DNA of 64,000 bases from UBA7236 sp035439505. GTDB taxonomy: Bacteria; Bacteroidota; Bacteroidia; Chitinophagales; BACL12. Under the pieces are notes generated by a model. That model was not told the DNA's origin and made no database searches. It was given only the letters and a program-made list of their open reading frames with translations. Shown here piece after piece: positions 8,749 through 18,809 of the stretch. Numbering within the stretch: the stretch's first letter is position 1; each line of letters begins with the position of its first letter. The stretch spans positions 8,005-72,004 of the forward strand of contig DAORKJ010000009.1 in the NCBI GenBank assembly GCA_035439505.1, written 5' to 3'. Position numbers and translations under genes: made by a program.

Positions 8749-9582
8749 TTATTGAATTTTTTGGTGAATGAAGTGTAAAATAGCATTAAATAATTGTTCC
8801 TTTTCAGGTTCATTATGCATTTCATGAAATAAACCAGGAAATTCTTTATACTCAATTAAATCGCTGCGCATTTGGGCAAATGCTTTACTTGCAGTATGAT
8901 CAGTCAGTTGGTCCTCAGTGCCATGTGCAATAAACATAGGATAATGCAATTCAGATGATCTTTCCAATATTGATTTTCCTTTTGTAAAAATTTCGAAAAA
9001 TCCTGCCGCTGAAATTTTACCATGCACCAGTTTATCATTTTTATATTTTTCTACTACTTCTTTGTCGTGGGAAATTAGTGCAGGATTTAAACCTGTCGGT
9101 TGTAACAAAGCAGGGAATATTGACTTCACTGTTTTGCCCAAGGCTACTTTCCATGCCGGTGGGTCGAATGCTAATCGTATCCATGGCGATGTAGCAATAT
9201 ATCCTGTCACCGGTTTTGTGTTTTGTAATGCATGGTTGATTACCACATTACCACCCATACTATGGCCATAAATGAAAATCGGTTTTCCGGGGTATTTTGT
9301 AACTACCTCATCGTATAACATATCTACTGTTTCCAGATATTCATCAAAGTGATTGACATGTCCTCTGGCACCACCTGACTTCCCGTGACCAATCAAATCG
9401 GCAGCAAAAAAGTCTACCTGATGCGCCACAAAAAAGGCCGCTACGTGCTCAAATCTTGAGCTGTGGTCGCTTTGGCCGTGAATATGGCATATCACAGCAA
9501 TTGGCTCCTTTTCACCGGTCCAGCTTTGGGCGAAAATTTCCTGGCCTTTTTTATTTTGTTTATGGTAAGTAGTATGTTGCAT
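8749..9582 (-). CDS. Alpha/beta hydrolase, monoacylglycerol lipase-like
   Basis: The 277 residues start MQHTTYHKQNKKGQEIFAQS. The cap-less N-terminal segment HIHGQSDHSSRFE, the nucleophile elbow YGHSMGGN, the acid in HGTEDQLTD and the His in GLFHEMHNEP complete a Ser-Asp-His triad. The layout is that of the Hydrolase_4 / monoacylglycerol lipase and lysophospholipase group, which hydrolyses lipid esters. No signal peptide is seen, so it is probably cytosolic. It is transcribed divergently from the EEP-family gene at 9650 and leads the small membrane protein gene. Confidence 0.85.
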   Translation of the reverse strand: MQHTTYHKQNKKGQEIFAQSWTGEKEPIAVICHIHGQSDHSSRFEHVAAFFVAHQVDFFAADLIGHGKSGGARGHVNHFDEYLETVDMLYDEVVTKYPGKPIFIYGHSMGGNVVINHALQNTKPVTGYIATSPWIRLAFDPPAWKVALGKTVKSIFPALLQPTGLNPALISHDKEVVEKYKNDKLVHGKISAAGFFEIFTKGKSILERSSELHYPMFIAHGTEDQLTDHTASKAFAQMRSDLIEYKEFPGLFHEMHNEPEKEQLFNAILHFIHQKIQ

Positions 9583-9649
9583 CAATATTAAATTATGTGA
9601 TAAATATATAAATTTATTTACAGGTATTATCTTCACAGCAAATACAGAT

Positions 9650-10723
9650 ATGAAAAAACTGAAACCCTTTCTCAAAATAATTGGCTGGCTGGTGCTGGTT
9701 GTGGTATTATATTTAGCCGGTGTAATCATTTATGGCACTATTACCGACTACAAACGTGACCCGGGTGCTGTTGAAGCTGCAGAAATAAAAGGCAAAGCTT
9801 CCGATTCCAAACAAATTGATAGTGTTGTTACCCTCATTAGCTGGAATATCGGTTATGGTGGTTTGGGAAAGGAAATGGACTTTTTTTACGATGGGGGAAA
9901 AACCGTTCGTGCACCACAGGAAATTTGGGATAAAGATTTTGCCGGCGTGCAAAAAATTATGAGCGATAATAGTGATGCAGATTTTTATTTAATTCAGGAA
10001 ATTGACCGCAATTCACGCAGAAGTTATGAAGTGGATATGGTGAGAGAAATTAATCATGTATTACAAGGATATTCTTCTAGTTTTGCTGTCAACTATGATG
10101 TAAAATTTGTTCCGGTTCCATATACTAATCCTATGGGAAAAGTATTTGGTGGTGTGGCAACATTTTCGCGTTTTACACCAACTGTTTCTGAACGCGTTCA
10201 ATATCCGGGCAAATTTCCTTGGCCAACCAGAATATTCTTTTTGGACCGTTGTTATTTAACACAACGTTACCCGTTGTCAAATGGTAAAGAATTAATTGTA
10301 ATCAATACCCACAACTCAGCTTATGATGAAACCGGTGAAATAAAAGGTGGAGAAATGAATGCGCTTAAATCATTTGTTGAAGCAGAATATAAAAAAGGTA
10401 ATTATGTAATAGCAGGTGGCGACTGGAATCAATGTCCACCAAATTTCCAGCATGATAAATTTATTCCCAAATCAGGATATGATGGTTTTATGCCACCTTC
10501 CATGAGTTTCGATTACACACCTGAAAACTGGCTCTGGGCTTACGATCCCGATGTGCCAACAAATCGCCATTTAGAAACTCCTCTGGATGAAAATACATTC
10601 AGAACAGTAATTGATTTCTTTTTGATTTCACCAAATATTAAATTGCTGAAAATTAATACTATTGATACCAAGTTTGAATATTCAGATCATCAACCGGTGA
10701 AAATTCAAGTGCAGTTAATGTGA
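9650..10723 (+). CDS. Membrane-anchored endonuclease/exonuclease/phosphatase family protein
   Basis: The 357 residues open with one transmembrane segment (IIGWLVLVVVLYLAGVIIYG) and then an EEP fold. The motifs are LISWNIGYGG (Asn), LIQEID (metal-binding Glu), GGDWNQ and the terminal YSDHQPVKI (catalytic Asp-His). The catalytic part should face the periplasm. Members hydrolyse phosphodiester or phosphomonoester bonds in DNA, inositol phosphates or sphingomyelin, and this sequence does not tell which. It is divergent from the lipase-like gene, with a 67 bp spacer. Confidence 0.85.
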   Translation: MKKLKPFLKIIGWLVLVVVLYLAGVIIYGTITDYKRDPGAVEAAEIKGKASDSKQIDSVVTLISWNIGYGGLGKEMDFFYDGGKTVRAPQEIWDKDFAGVQKIMSDNSDADFYLIQEIDRNSRRSYEVDMVREINHVLQGYSSSFAVNYDVKFVPVPYTNPMGKVFGGVATFSRFTPTVSERVQYPGKFPWPTRIFFLDRCYLTQRYPLSNGKELIVINTHNSAYDETGEIKGGEMNALKSFVEAEYKKGNYVIAGGDWNQCPPNFQHDKFIPKSGYDGFMPPSMSFDYTPENWLWAYDPDVPTNRHLETPLDENTFRTVIDFFLISPNIKLLKINTIDTKFEYSDHQPVKIQVQLM

Positions 10724-10737
10724 TCACCGGAGGTGAG

Positions 10738-10983
10738 AATTAGCAAATTAGCTGATTAGCAAATTAGCTAATGTTGGTTTTCAAGTTGGAAAAAATATTT
10801 GGCTTCGATTTTACATATACTATTTTTTGCCTATGGCAAAAAAGAATAAATTAAAATTCGGAGACCGNNNNNNNNNNNNNNNNNNNNNNNNNNNNNNNNN
10901 NNNNNNNNNNNNNNNNNNNNNNNNNNNNNNNNNNNNNNNNNNNNNNNNNNNNNNNNNNNNNNNNNNNAGCTAATTTGCTAATT
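10738..10983. repeat. Inverted repeat flanking a scaffold gap
   Basis: AATTAGCAAATTAGCT occurs at 10738-10753 and again, nearly whole, at 10755-10772. Its exact reverse complement AGCTAATTTGCTAATT lies at 10968-10983, immediately after a 100-N gap (10868-10967). The arms would pair perfectly. A hairpin or MITE-like repeat probably caused the gap. Confidence 0.7.
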
Positions 10984-10994
10984 AACCCAGGCTT

Positions 10995-12464
10995 ATGAAA
11001 TATCTCATTGCAATTGATCAGGGCACAACGAGTTCGCGGACTATTTTGTTTGATGAACATTTAGTTGAGGTTGCGCGTGCGCAGAAGGAATTTCCTCAAA
11101 TTTTTCCGCAGCCGGGATGGGTGGAACATGATGCTGAAGTAATTTGGGAAACACAATTGGAAACACTTCGTGAAGTATTGGATATTGCGCATGTTTCGTT
11201 GGATGATATTGCAGGAATTGGTATTACCAATCAGCGGGAGACGGTGGTAGTGTGGGATAAAACTACGGGCAAACCTATTTATAACGCCATTGTTTGGCAA
11301 GATAGAAGAACTGCCGGTATTTGTGAGGATTTAAAAGCTGGTAAATTAGAAAATTATATTCGCGATAATACCGGACTGGTGATTGATGCTTATTTTTCGG
11401 GTACAAAAATTAAATGGATTTTAGATACTATTCCGCAAGCAAGACAATTAGCTGCAGAAAATAAATTATTATGCGGCACTATTGATTGTTGGCTGATATG
11501 GAAATTAACTAATGGTAATGTACACGCCACTGATGTTAGTAATGCATCCAGAACCATGTTGTTTAATATTAAAAGTATTACTTGGGATACACATTTATTA
11601 CAAACTTTAAATATACCGGCCAACATTTTACCTGAAGTAAAAAATTCCATCGACCAATATGGTTTTGCCAATATTGGCGGTAAAGAAATTCCGATTTTAG
11701 GTGTGGCGGGTGATCAGCAGGCTGCCTTATTCGGACAGCGATGTTTTGAACCGGGCACTGCAAAAAATACATATGGGACTGGCTGTTTTATGTTGATGCA
11801 AACAGGCAATAAAATGGTTATTTCACAACAAAAATTATTAACTACAATTGCCTGGGGAATAAATGGTAATATCAGTTATGCATTAGAGGGCAGTGTATTT
11901 ATTGGTGGTGCAGTTGTGCAATGGCTGAGAGATAGTTTACAAATAATTTCCAGCAGCGATGAATCGGAATATATTGCTGCATCATTACATGATAATGGTG
12001 ATGTGTATTTTGTCCCTGCATTTACCGGACTTGGTGCTCCGCATTGGGATATGTATGCAAAGGGAACTATTTCGGGATTAACACGCGGCACAGGCAGAGC
12101 ACATATTATTCGCGCAGCATTGGAATCGATTGCTTATCAAACACGGGATGTGTTGCAGGCAATGAATAAAGATGCAGGTATTATTTTAAAAACTTTACAA
12201 GTTGATGGTGGTGCAACTGCTAACAATTGGCTGATGCAATTTCAAAGTGATATATTACAAACGCAGGTAGTGCGCCCTGAATATTTAGAATCGACAGCAT
12301 TAGGTGCAGCGAGTATAGCGGGTATTGGAGCGGGGTTATTTTCGATGGAAGATTTGTCTACACAGCCGCTTACGTCTACACGATTTAAACCTAAAATGAA
12401 ATTAGTGGAAGCGGATGAATTGTATTTTAAATGGCATACTGCAGTGGATAGGGCCAAAGGATAA
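10995..12464 (+). CDS. glpK: Glycerol kinase
   Basis: The 489 residues match the FGGY kinase family at close to the usual length of about 500. MKYLIAIDQGTTSSRTILFD is the N-terminal phosphate-binding loop, VAGDQQAALFGQ the catalytic-Asp region, YGTGCFMLMQTG the second phosphate motif, and DGGATANNWLMQFQSDIL the adenosine-binding part. It phosphorylates glycerol to sn-glycerol 3-phosphate in the cytosol. No glpF or glpD lies beside it, and the upstream side is a gap, so the operon context is partly lost. Confidence 0.95.
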   Translation: MKYLIAIDQGTTSSRTILFDEHLVEVARAQKEFPQIFPQPGWVEHDAEVIWETQLETLREVLDIAHVSLDDIAGIGITNQRETVVVWDKTTGKPIYNAIVWQDRRTAGICEDLKAGKLENYIRDNTGLVIDAYFSGTKIKWILDTIPQARQLAAENKLLCGTIDCWLIWKLTNGNVHATDVSNASRTMLFNIKSITWDTHLLQTLNIPANILPEVKNSIDQYGFANIGGKEIPILGVAGDQQAALFGQRCFEPGTAKNTYGTGCFMLMQTGNKMVISQQKLLTTIAWGINGNISYALEGSVFIGGAVVQWLRDSLQIISSSDESEYIAASLHDNGDVYFVPAFTGLGAPHWDMYAKGTISGLTRGTGRAHIIRAALESIAYQTRDVLQAMNKDAGIILKTLQVDGGATANNWLMQFQSDILQTQVVRPEYLESTALGAASIAGIGAGLFSMEDLSTQPLTSTRFKPKMKLVEADELYFKWHTAVDRAKG

Positions 12465-12603
12465 CGGCGTTTGAAAAGGAACACTGGTTGAACGGATTGG
12501 GGACGGATTTTTTTTGAGCCTTATTGGCGGCGGACGAGTCAAGAGTCGAATATTGATTTCAATGGTTCATTTGTAGGATTAATTTCAATGCTGGCTCCGA
12601 ATT

Positions 12604-12682
12604 GCGTTAGGGATAGTAGCGGAAACCCCGCAGGCCGCCTTTTCGGCGGACGAGGAGTTGCAGCGTATAGCCCGGCCAACGC
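12604..12682 (+). ncRNA. GC-rich structured intergenic element
   Basis: Between glpK and lpdA, GCGTT (12604-12608) pairs with AACGC (12678-12682). An inner hairpin CCGCC-tttc-GGCGG lies at 12635-12649, and purine-rich GGGATAG faces TATAGCCC. GC content is well above the surroundings. Similar elements are, from memory, scattered between genes in many Bacteroidota genomes, and whether they act as RNA or as mobile repeats is not established here. Strand is arbitrary. Confidence 0.4.
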
Positions 12683-12722
12683 CCAAAACAACATTTGCAT
12701 GGCTTTGAAACGGGTGTATTTA

Positions 12723-12754
12723 TTTGTCTCCCCCACCCCTTTGCCGTATCTTTG
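12723..12754 (+). promoter_or_regulatory. Bacteroidota-type promoter of lpdA
   Basis: TTTG at 12723-12726 and TATCTTTG at 12747-12754 are separated by 20 bp, matching the TTTG / TAnnTTTG consensus of the primary sigma factor in this phylum. The lpdA ATG follows 27 bp later. Confidence 0.7.
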
Positions 12755-12781
12755 CGCCTGCAAAACTTAAAAATTGGAATT

Positions 12782-14170
12782 ATGAATTATGATGTAATTG
12801 TGTTGGGAAGCGGACCCGGCGGTTATGTGACTGCTATCAGGGCTTCTCAGTTGGGTTTAAAGACTGCCATTGTGGAGCGCGCTGAACTGGGTGGTATTTG
12901 TTTGAACTGGGGTTGTATACCTACCAAAGCATTGTTAAAAAGTGCTCAGGTGTTTGAATATATGAAACACGCAGCCGACTACGGAATTACGGTTTCTGAT
13001 GCCAAAGCGGATTTTGCGGGCATGGTAAAACGCAGTCGCGACGTTGCCGGTGGCATGAGTAAAGGTGTGCAGTTTTTGATGAAAAAAAATAAAATCGACA
13101 TTATTGAAGGAAATGGTGTAGTGAAACCGGGAAAAGCTGTTGAAGTGACAGATGCTACCGGTGCTAAAAAAATGGTGTCGGCAAAACATATCATTATTGC
13201 TACGGGTGCGCGCAGTAAAGATTTACCTACTATGAAACAGGATGGTAAAAAAATAATTGGTTATCGCGAAGCAATGTCATTGGCTACTCAACCTAAAAAA
13301 TTAGTTGTTGTTGGAGCAGGTGCAATTGGTGTTGAGTTTGCGTATTTCTATAATTCAATTGGCACTCAAGTTACAATTGTTGAATTTATGGATAGATTAG
13401 TTCCTGTTGAAGATGAAGAGGTATCAAAAGAATTAGCGCGTAATTTCAAAAAACAAGGTATCACTATTATGACATCGAGTGCTGTTGAATCGGTGGATAC
13501 TTCGGGCGAAGGTTGTAAAGTGAAAGTGAAAACTGCAAAAGGTGAAGAGATTTTAGAATGTGATATCGTGTTAAGTGCTGCAGGTGTTGTTGCGAATATT
13601 GAAAATATCGGATTGGAAACAGTTGGTATTAAAACTGATAAAGGCAAAATTGTAGTAGATAAATATTATAAAACAAATGTGGATGGCTATTATGCTATTG
13701 GTGATGTAACTCCGGGTCCGGCATTAGCACACGTGGCAAGTGCTGAAGGTATTACTTGTGTTGAAGCTATTGCGGGTCATCATCCGGAAGGAATTGATTA
13801 CGGTAATATTCCGGGATGTACTTATTGCTCTCCTGAAATTGCGAGTGTTGGTATGACAGAAGCTGCTGCAAAAGCTGCGGGTTACGAATTAAAAATTGGT
13901 AAATTCCCTTTCACTGCAAGTGGTAAAGCAAAAGCCGGTGGTAATGCAGAAGGATTTATTAAAGTAATTTTTGATGCTAAATACGGTGAGTTTTTAGGTG
14001 CGCATATGATTGGTGCCAACGTTACGGAAATGATTGCGGAAGTAGTTGTTGCACGTAAATTAGAAACTACCGGTCACGAAATAATCAAAGCTATTCACCC
14101 GCATCCAACTATGAGCGAAGCCATTATGGAAGCTGCTGCTGCTGCGTATGGTGAAGTGATACATTTATAA
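12782..14170 (+). CDS. lpdA: Dihydrolipoyl dehydrogenase (E3)
   Basis: The ATG at 12782 gives 462 residues. An upstream in-frame ATG at 12695 is rejected because it would read through the promoter. The features are FAD-binding VLGSGPGGYV, the redox disulfide GGICLNWGCIPTKALL, NAD-binding VVGAGAIGVEFAYF, YAIGDVTPGPALAHVA, and the C-terminal dyad AIHPHPTMSEA. It reoxidises dihydrolipoamide with NAD+ as the E3 subunit of 2-oxoacid dehydrogenase and glycine cleavage complexes. It stands alone, without E1/E2 genes, and has its own promoter and terminator. Confidence 0.96.
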   Translation: MNYDVIVLGSGPGGYVTAIRASQLGLKTAIVERAELGGICLNWGCIPTKALLKSAQVFEYMKHAADYGITVSDAKADFAGMVKRSRDVAGGMSKGVQFLMKKNKIDIIEGNGVVKPGKAVEVTDATGAKKMVSAKHIIIATGARSKDLPTMKQDGKKIIGYREAMSLATQPKKLVVVGAGAIGVEFAYFYNSIGTQVTIVEFMDRLVPVEDEEVSKELARNFKKQGITIMTSSAVESVDTSGEGCKVKVKTAKGEEILECDIVLSAAGVVANIENIGLETVGIKTDKGKIVVDKYYKTNVDGYYAIGDVTPGPALAHVASAEGITCVEAIAGHHPEGIDYGNIPGCTYCSPEIASVGMTEAAAKAAGYELKIGKFPFTASGKAKAGGNAEGFIKVIFDAKYGEFLGAHMIGANVTEMIAEVVVARKLETTGHEIIKAIHPHPTMSEAIMEAAAAAYGEVIHL

Positions 14171-14192
14171 TTATTATGTATAACATATTATT

Positions 14193-14222
14193 AAAAGCCC
14201 TGTTGTGAGACGGGGCTTTTTT
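14193..14222 (+). terminator. Rho-independent terminator of lpdA
   Basis: The stem AAAAGCCCTG / CGGGGCTTTT (one mismatch) closes an 8-nt loop and ends in a T-run, 23 bp after the lpdA stop. Confidence 0.85.
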
Positions 14223-14260
14223 GATTTTATTGCAGTCCTGTTTTTTGCTGAAGATTTAAT

Positions 14261-14268
14261 TACATTTG
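14261..14268 (+). promoter_or_regulatory. -7 element for the ureohydrolase gene
   Basis: TACATTTG matches TAnnTTTG and lies 4 bp before the ATG at 14273. No clear -33 TTTG is present at 20-21 bp. Confidence 0.45.
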
Positions 14269-14272
14269 TAAT

Positions 14273-15316
14273 ATGCCGAAAATAAATATTTATTCACGGG
14301 AGACAATTATTGCACGCACGAAACATCGCTCGGGTGAGACAAAATTGGGTGAAACTATTCATACTATTCCACAAAACACATCATGGCAAACTTATTTAAA
14401 AGAGGATACAGCCAAGTTTGTAGTGCTGGGTATTCCGGAAGATATCGGTGTTCGCGCAAATCACGGTCGCGGTGGCGCTTACGCAGCATGGAAGCCGAGT
14501 TTAGATTTTTTGCTGAATATGCAGAGTAATCAGTTTTGTCATGGTGAAGAAATACTCGTGCTAGGGCATATTGAATTAGAAGATTTAATGGCAGAAGCCA
14601 ATACGCTGAATTATAAGCTAGAAACAGATATTGAAAAAGCGCGTTTATTAGTTGCGCAAGTGGATGAACGGGTGAGTGAAGTAATAACCATAATTGCAGC
14701 AGCAGGTAAAATTCCAATTGTTGTTGGTGGTGGACATAATAATGCGTATCCTATTATTAAAGGAATAAATACAGGCGCTGAGTTAAATGGCATTCATGTA
14801 ATTAATTGCGACCCACATAGTGATATGCGTCCGATGTTGGGCAGACATAGCGGTAATGGATTTTTATATGCATATAGCGAAGGGTATTTAAAGAAGTATG
14901 CGGTATTTGGATTACATGAATCGTATAATATTTATTCCGCACTTGAACTATTTGAGCAACATAAAGAGCAATTACATTTTGAAACGTATGATGATATTTT
15001 TGTACGCGAACATATCAGTTATCAGCTGGCACTAAACAATTGCATTCATTTTTGTAAAGGTGCTGCATGCGGGGTTGAAATTGATTTAGATTCCATACAA
15101 AATGTACCAGTAAGTGCCCGAACTCCAAGTGGCATGTTACCTATTGATGTGCGCAAATACGTGTATCACTGTGGTTCGGAATTAGCTGTTTGTTATTTAC
15201 ATATTGCGGAAGGAGCGCCGGTATTGGCACACAAACAGATGGACAACAAAACCGGAAAACTGGTCGCGTATATCATTACAGATTTTGTAAAAGCGGTAAA
15301 ACGCAATATCCACTAA
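14273..15316 (+). CDS. Formimidoylglutamase-like ureohydrolase (arginase family)
   Basis: The 347 residues carry the binuclear manganese motifs of the arginase/agmatinase/HutG fold: VVGGGHNNAY (His), INCDPHSDMR (the DxHxD cluster), and VEIDLDSIQNVP (DxD). The N-terminal part (VVLGIPEDIGVRANHGRGGA) matches the long Bacteroidota form usually annotated as formimidoylglutamase, which converts N-formimidoyl-glutamate to glutamate and formamide in histidine breakdown. No other hut genes are adjacent, so agmatinase- or arginase-type activity cannot be excluded. It is cytosolic. Confidence 0.8.
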   Translation: MPKINIYSRETIIARTKHRSGETKLGETIHTIPQNTSWQTYLKEDTAKFVVLGIPEDIGVRANHGRGGAYAAWKPSLDFLLNMQSNQFCHGEEILVLGHIELEDLMAEANTLNYKLETDIEKARLLVAQVDERVSEVITIIAAAGKIPIVVGGGHNNAYPIIKGINTGAELNGIHVINCDPHSDMRPMLGRHSGNGFLYAYSEGYLKKYAVFGLHESYNIYSALELFEQHKEQLHFETYDDIFVREHISYQLALNNCIHFCKGAACGVEIDLDSIQNVPVSARTPSGMLPIDVRKYVYHCGSELAVCYLHIAEGAPVLAHKQMDNKTGKLVAYIITDFVKAVKRNIH

Positions 15317-15354
15317 GTCCAATAGCTTTACACATTTATTATTTTAAAGAAAAA

Positions 15355-15404
15355 TTTGGTGGATTAATCCGGTGTTTCTACCTTTGTGAATGAACGTTCA
15401 TTCA
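15355..15404 (+). promoter_or_regulatory. Promoter with overlapping TetR-type operator
   Basis: TTTG (15355-15358) and TACCTTTG (15379-15386) are 20 bp apart. The perfect 18-bp palindrome TGAATGAACGTTCATTCA (15387-15404) follows without a gap and ends 2 bp before the regulator's ATG. Such a palindrome at the start site is the classical operator layout of a self-repressing TetR protein. It should silence the regulator and the overlapping hydrolase together. Confidence 0.8.
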
Positions 15405-15406
15405 TA

Positions 15407-15952
15407 ATGAAAACAAATCAGAAAGAACATATCATGGAAACGGCCCTGCAGTTGTTTGCCGGCAAGGGTTACGGACAAACTTCCATAGCGTTGATTGCCC
15501 GCGAGGCGGGAGTTGCGCAGGGGTTGATGTATAATTATTTCGACTCCAAAGAGGCATTATTATTAGCAATTATGGAGCAAGGTTTTGCCGGTGTGCAGGA
15601 AAGTATGGCTGTATATGCCGGAACGCACAGTCCGAAAAAAGCCTTGGAATTACATGTGGAAGCAACTTTCGCACAAGTGACCGCCAACAAAAATTTCTGG
15701 AAGTTGTTTCACGCTATTAAAATGCAGGAACAGGTGCAGCAGTTTTTGGATGCGGAATATGCCCATGCAAAATCATTTATTATTAAAACTTTAGCCGGTA
15801 ATTTTAAAAAACTCGGTTACGACAAACCCACCGATGAGGCGAAATTATTTTTTGTCATGATAGATGGTTTGGTTGTGCATCATTTAATGGATGCGAAAAC
15901 ATTTCCGCTAAATACAATTAAAAAAACAATATTTCAAAGATATCATTTATGA
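15407..15952 (+). CDS. TetR/AcrR family transcriptional regulator
   Basis: The ATG at 15407 lies just past the operator and gives 181 residues. A GTG 21 bp upstream would lie inside the palindrome. The N-terminal HTH reads TSIALIAREAGVAQGLMYNY followed by FDSKEALLLAIM, the standard TetR signature. The C-terminal domain (about residues 60-181) is helical and should bind an unknown effector. The stop overlaps the hydrolase start by 4 bp (ATGA), so the pair is a bicistronic unit, presumably derepressed by a substrate of the hydrolase. Confidence 0.92.
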   Translation: MKTNQKEHIMETALQLFAGKGYGQTSIALIAREAGVAQGLMYNYFDSKEALLLAIMEQGFAGVQESMAVYAGTHSPKKALELHVEATFAQVTANKNFWKLFHAIKMQEQVQQFLDAEYAHAKSFIIKTLAGNFKKLGYDKPTDEAKLFFVMIDGLVVHHLMDAKTFPLNTIKKTIFQRYHL

Positions 15953-16809
15953 ATACGAATTGGCTAAATACAAATGAATACCCATTTAAACATCATTATT
16001 TCAATGTTAATGATACAACGATGCATTATGTGGATGAGGGTGAAGGAGAAGTGATATTGTTTGTGCATGGAACCCCATCCTGGAGTTTTGAGTTCAGGAA
16101 TGTGATTAAATTTTTATCGAAAAAATATAGATGCATTGCATTAGACCATATTGGTTTTGGCTTATCGGAAAAACCTGCTAAGTACGATTATACCGTTCAA
16201 AATCATACGGCGAGTTTGCTCAAGCTGATTACCCATTTGCAGTTAAATCAATTTACCATGTTGGTTCACGATTTTGGTGGTATTATTGGATTAGCCGCCG
16301 CGGAGCAAATACCGGAAAAAATTAAACGTTTAATAATATTAAATACCTGGTGCAGGTCGATACAGGATGAACCGGAGTATAAAAAAATGAAAGTTATTTT
16401 AGGCAGCCCGTTAATGCCATTGTTATATCGATATTTAAATTTTTCAGCAAAATATATTTTACCTGCAGCATTTGGGGAACGTTCACGTTTAACGCCTGAA
16501 ATTCACCAACACTTTCTGCGTCCTTTTTCCAAAGCGAGTGAACGCAACGGGACAATTGCATTTGCGAAATCGTTGTTGCGCGACCAGGATTATTATGCAA
16601 GCATTGGCAAAAAATTAACCATCCTAAAAGATAAACCGGTATTAATTATCTGGGGTATGAAGGACGAATTTATAACAGAAAAACATCTGCTTTGGATGCA
16701 AGAACAATTTCCGGGCTCGAAAGTAGTGCGTTATGATGATGCAGGTCATTTTGTATTAGAAGAAAAAAGTGTTGTTGCCGGGCCTGTGATTGCGGAATTT
16801 ATGGGGTGA
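15949..16809 (+). CDS. Alpha/beta hydrolase with Asp nucleophile, haloalkane dehalogenase-like
   Basis: In the 286 residues the nucleophile elbow reads LVHDFGGIIG, with Asp108 where esterases have Ser. Asp at that place, with the oxyanion and halide-side Trp45 in HGTPSWSFEF, the DHIGFGLSEKP segment and the terminal His267 in DAGHFVLEE, is the pattern of haloalkane and haloacid dehalogenases. Some relatives with Asp are epoxide hydrolases, so the reaction is not fixed. No signal peptide is present. It is co-expressed with, and probably controlled by, the TetR protein it overlaps. Confidence 0.8.
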   Translation: MNTNWLNTNEYPFKHHYFNVNDTTMHYVDEGEGEVILFVHGTPSWSFEFRNVIKFLSKKYRCIALDHIGFGLSEKPAKYDYTVQNHTASLLKLITHLQLNQFTMLVHDFGGIIGLAAAEQIPEKIKRLIILNTWCRSIQDEPEYKKMKVILGSPLMPLLYRYLNFSAKYILPAAFGERSRLTPEIHQHFLRPFSKASERNGTIAFAKSLLRDQDYYASIGKKLTILKDKPVLIIWGMKDEFITEKHLLWMQEQFPGSKVVRYDDAGHFVLEEKSVVAGPVIAEFMG

Positions 16810-16890
16810 GGAAAACGAGACCCGCCAGGTTTTAGAGCAACCTGACATATTAACCGAAAAATCGAATTTCAATAACTAATTAAAACAAAA

Positions 16891-16914
16891 AAAGCGCTTC
16901 TTTCGAAGCGCTTT
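16891..16914. terminator. Bidirectional terminator between hydrolase and ftsZ
   Basis: The perfect 10-bp stem AAAGCGCTTC / GAAGCGCTTT with a 4-nt loop is flanked by A-runs on one side and T on the other. It lies in the convergent gap between 16809 (+) and 16936 (-). Confidence 0.85.
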
Positions 16915-16935
16915 TGTATTATATTAATTGGCGAA

Positions 16936-18738
<1,803 letters not shown>

Positions 18739-18809
18739 AATGTTTGTAGCGCTTTTTAAACTAGGTTTACTTAGTTGGTTTATATTGACTGTCCGGTCAT
18801 TGACAGTTT

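Noticed and set aside
12588..12770. A 60-codon frame across the folded element before lpdA.
   Set aside because: It spans the hairpin and the lpdA promoter, and its composition reflects the GC-rich repeat.
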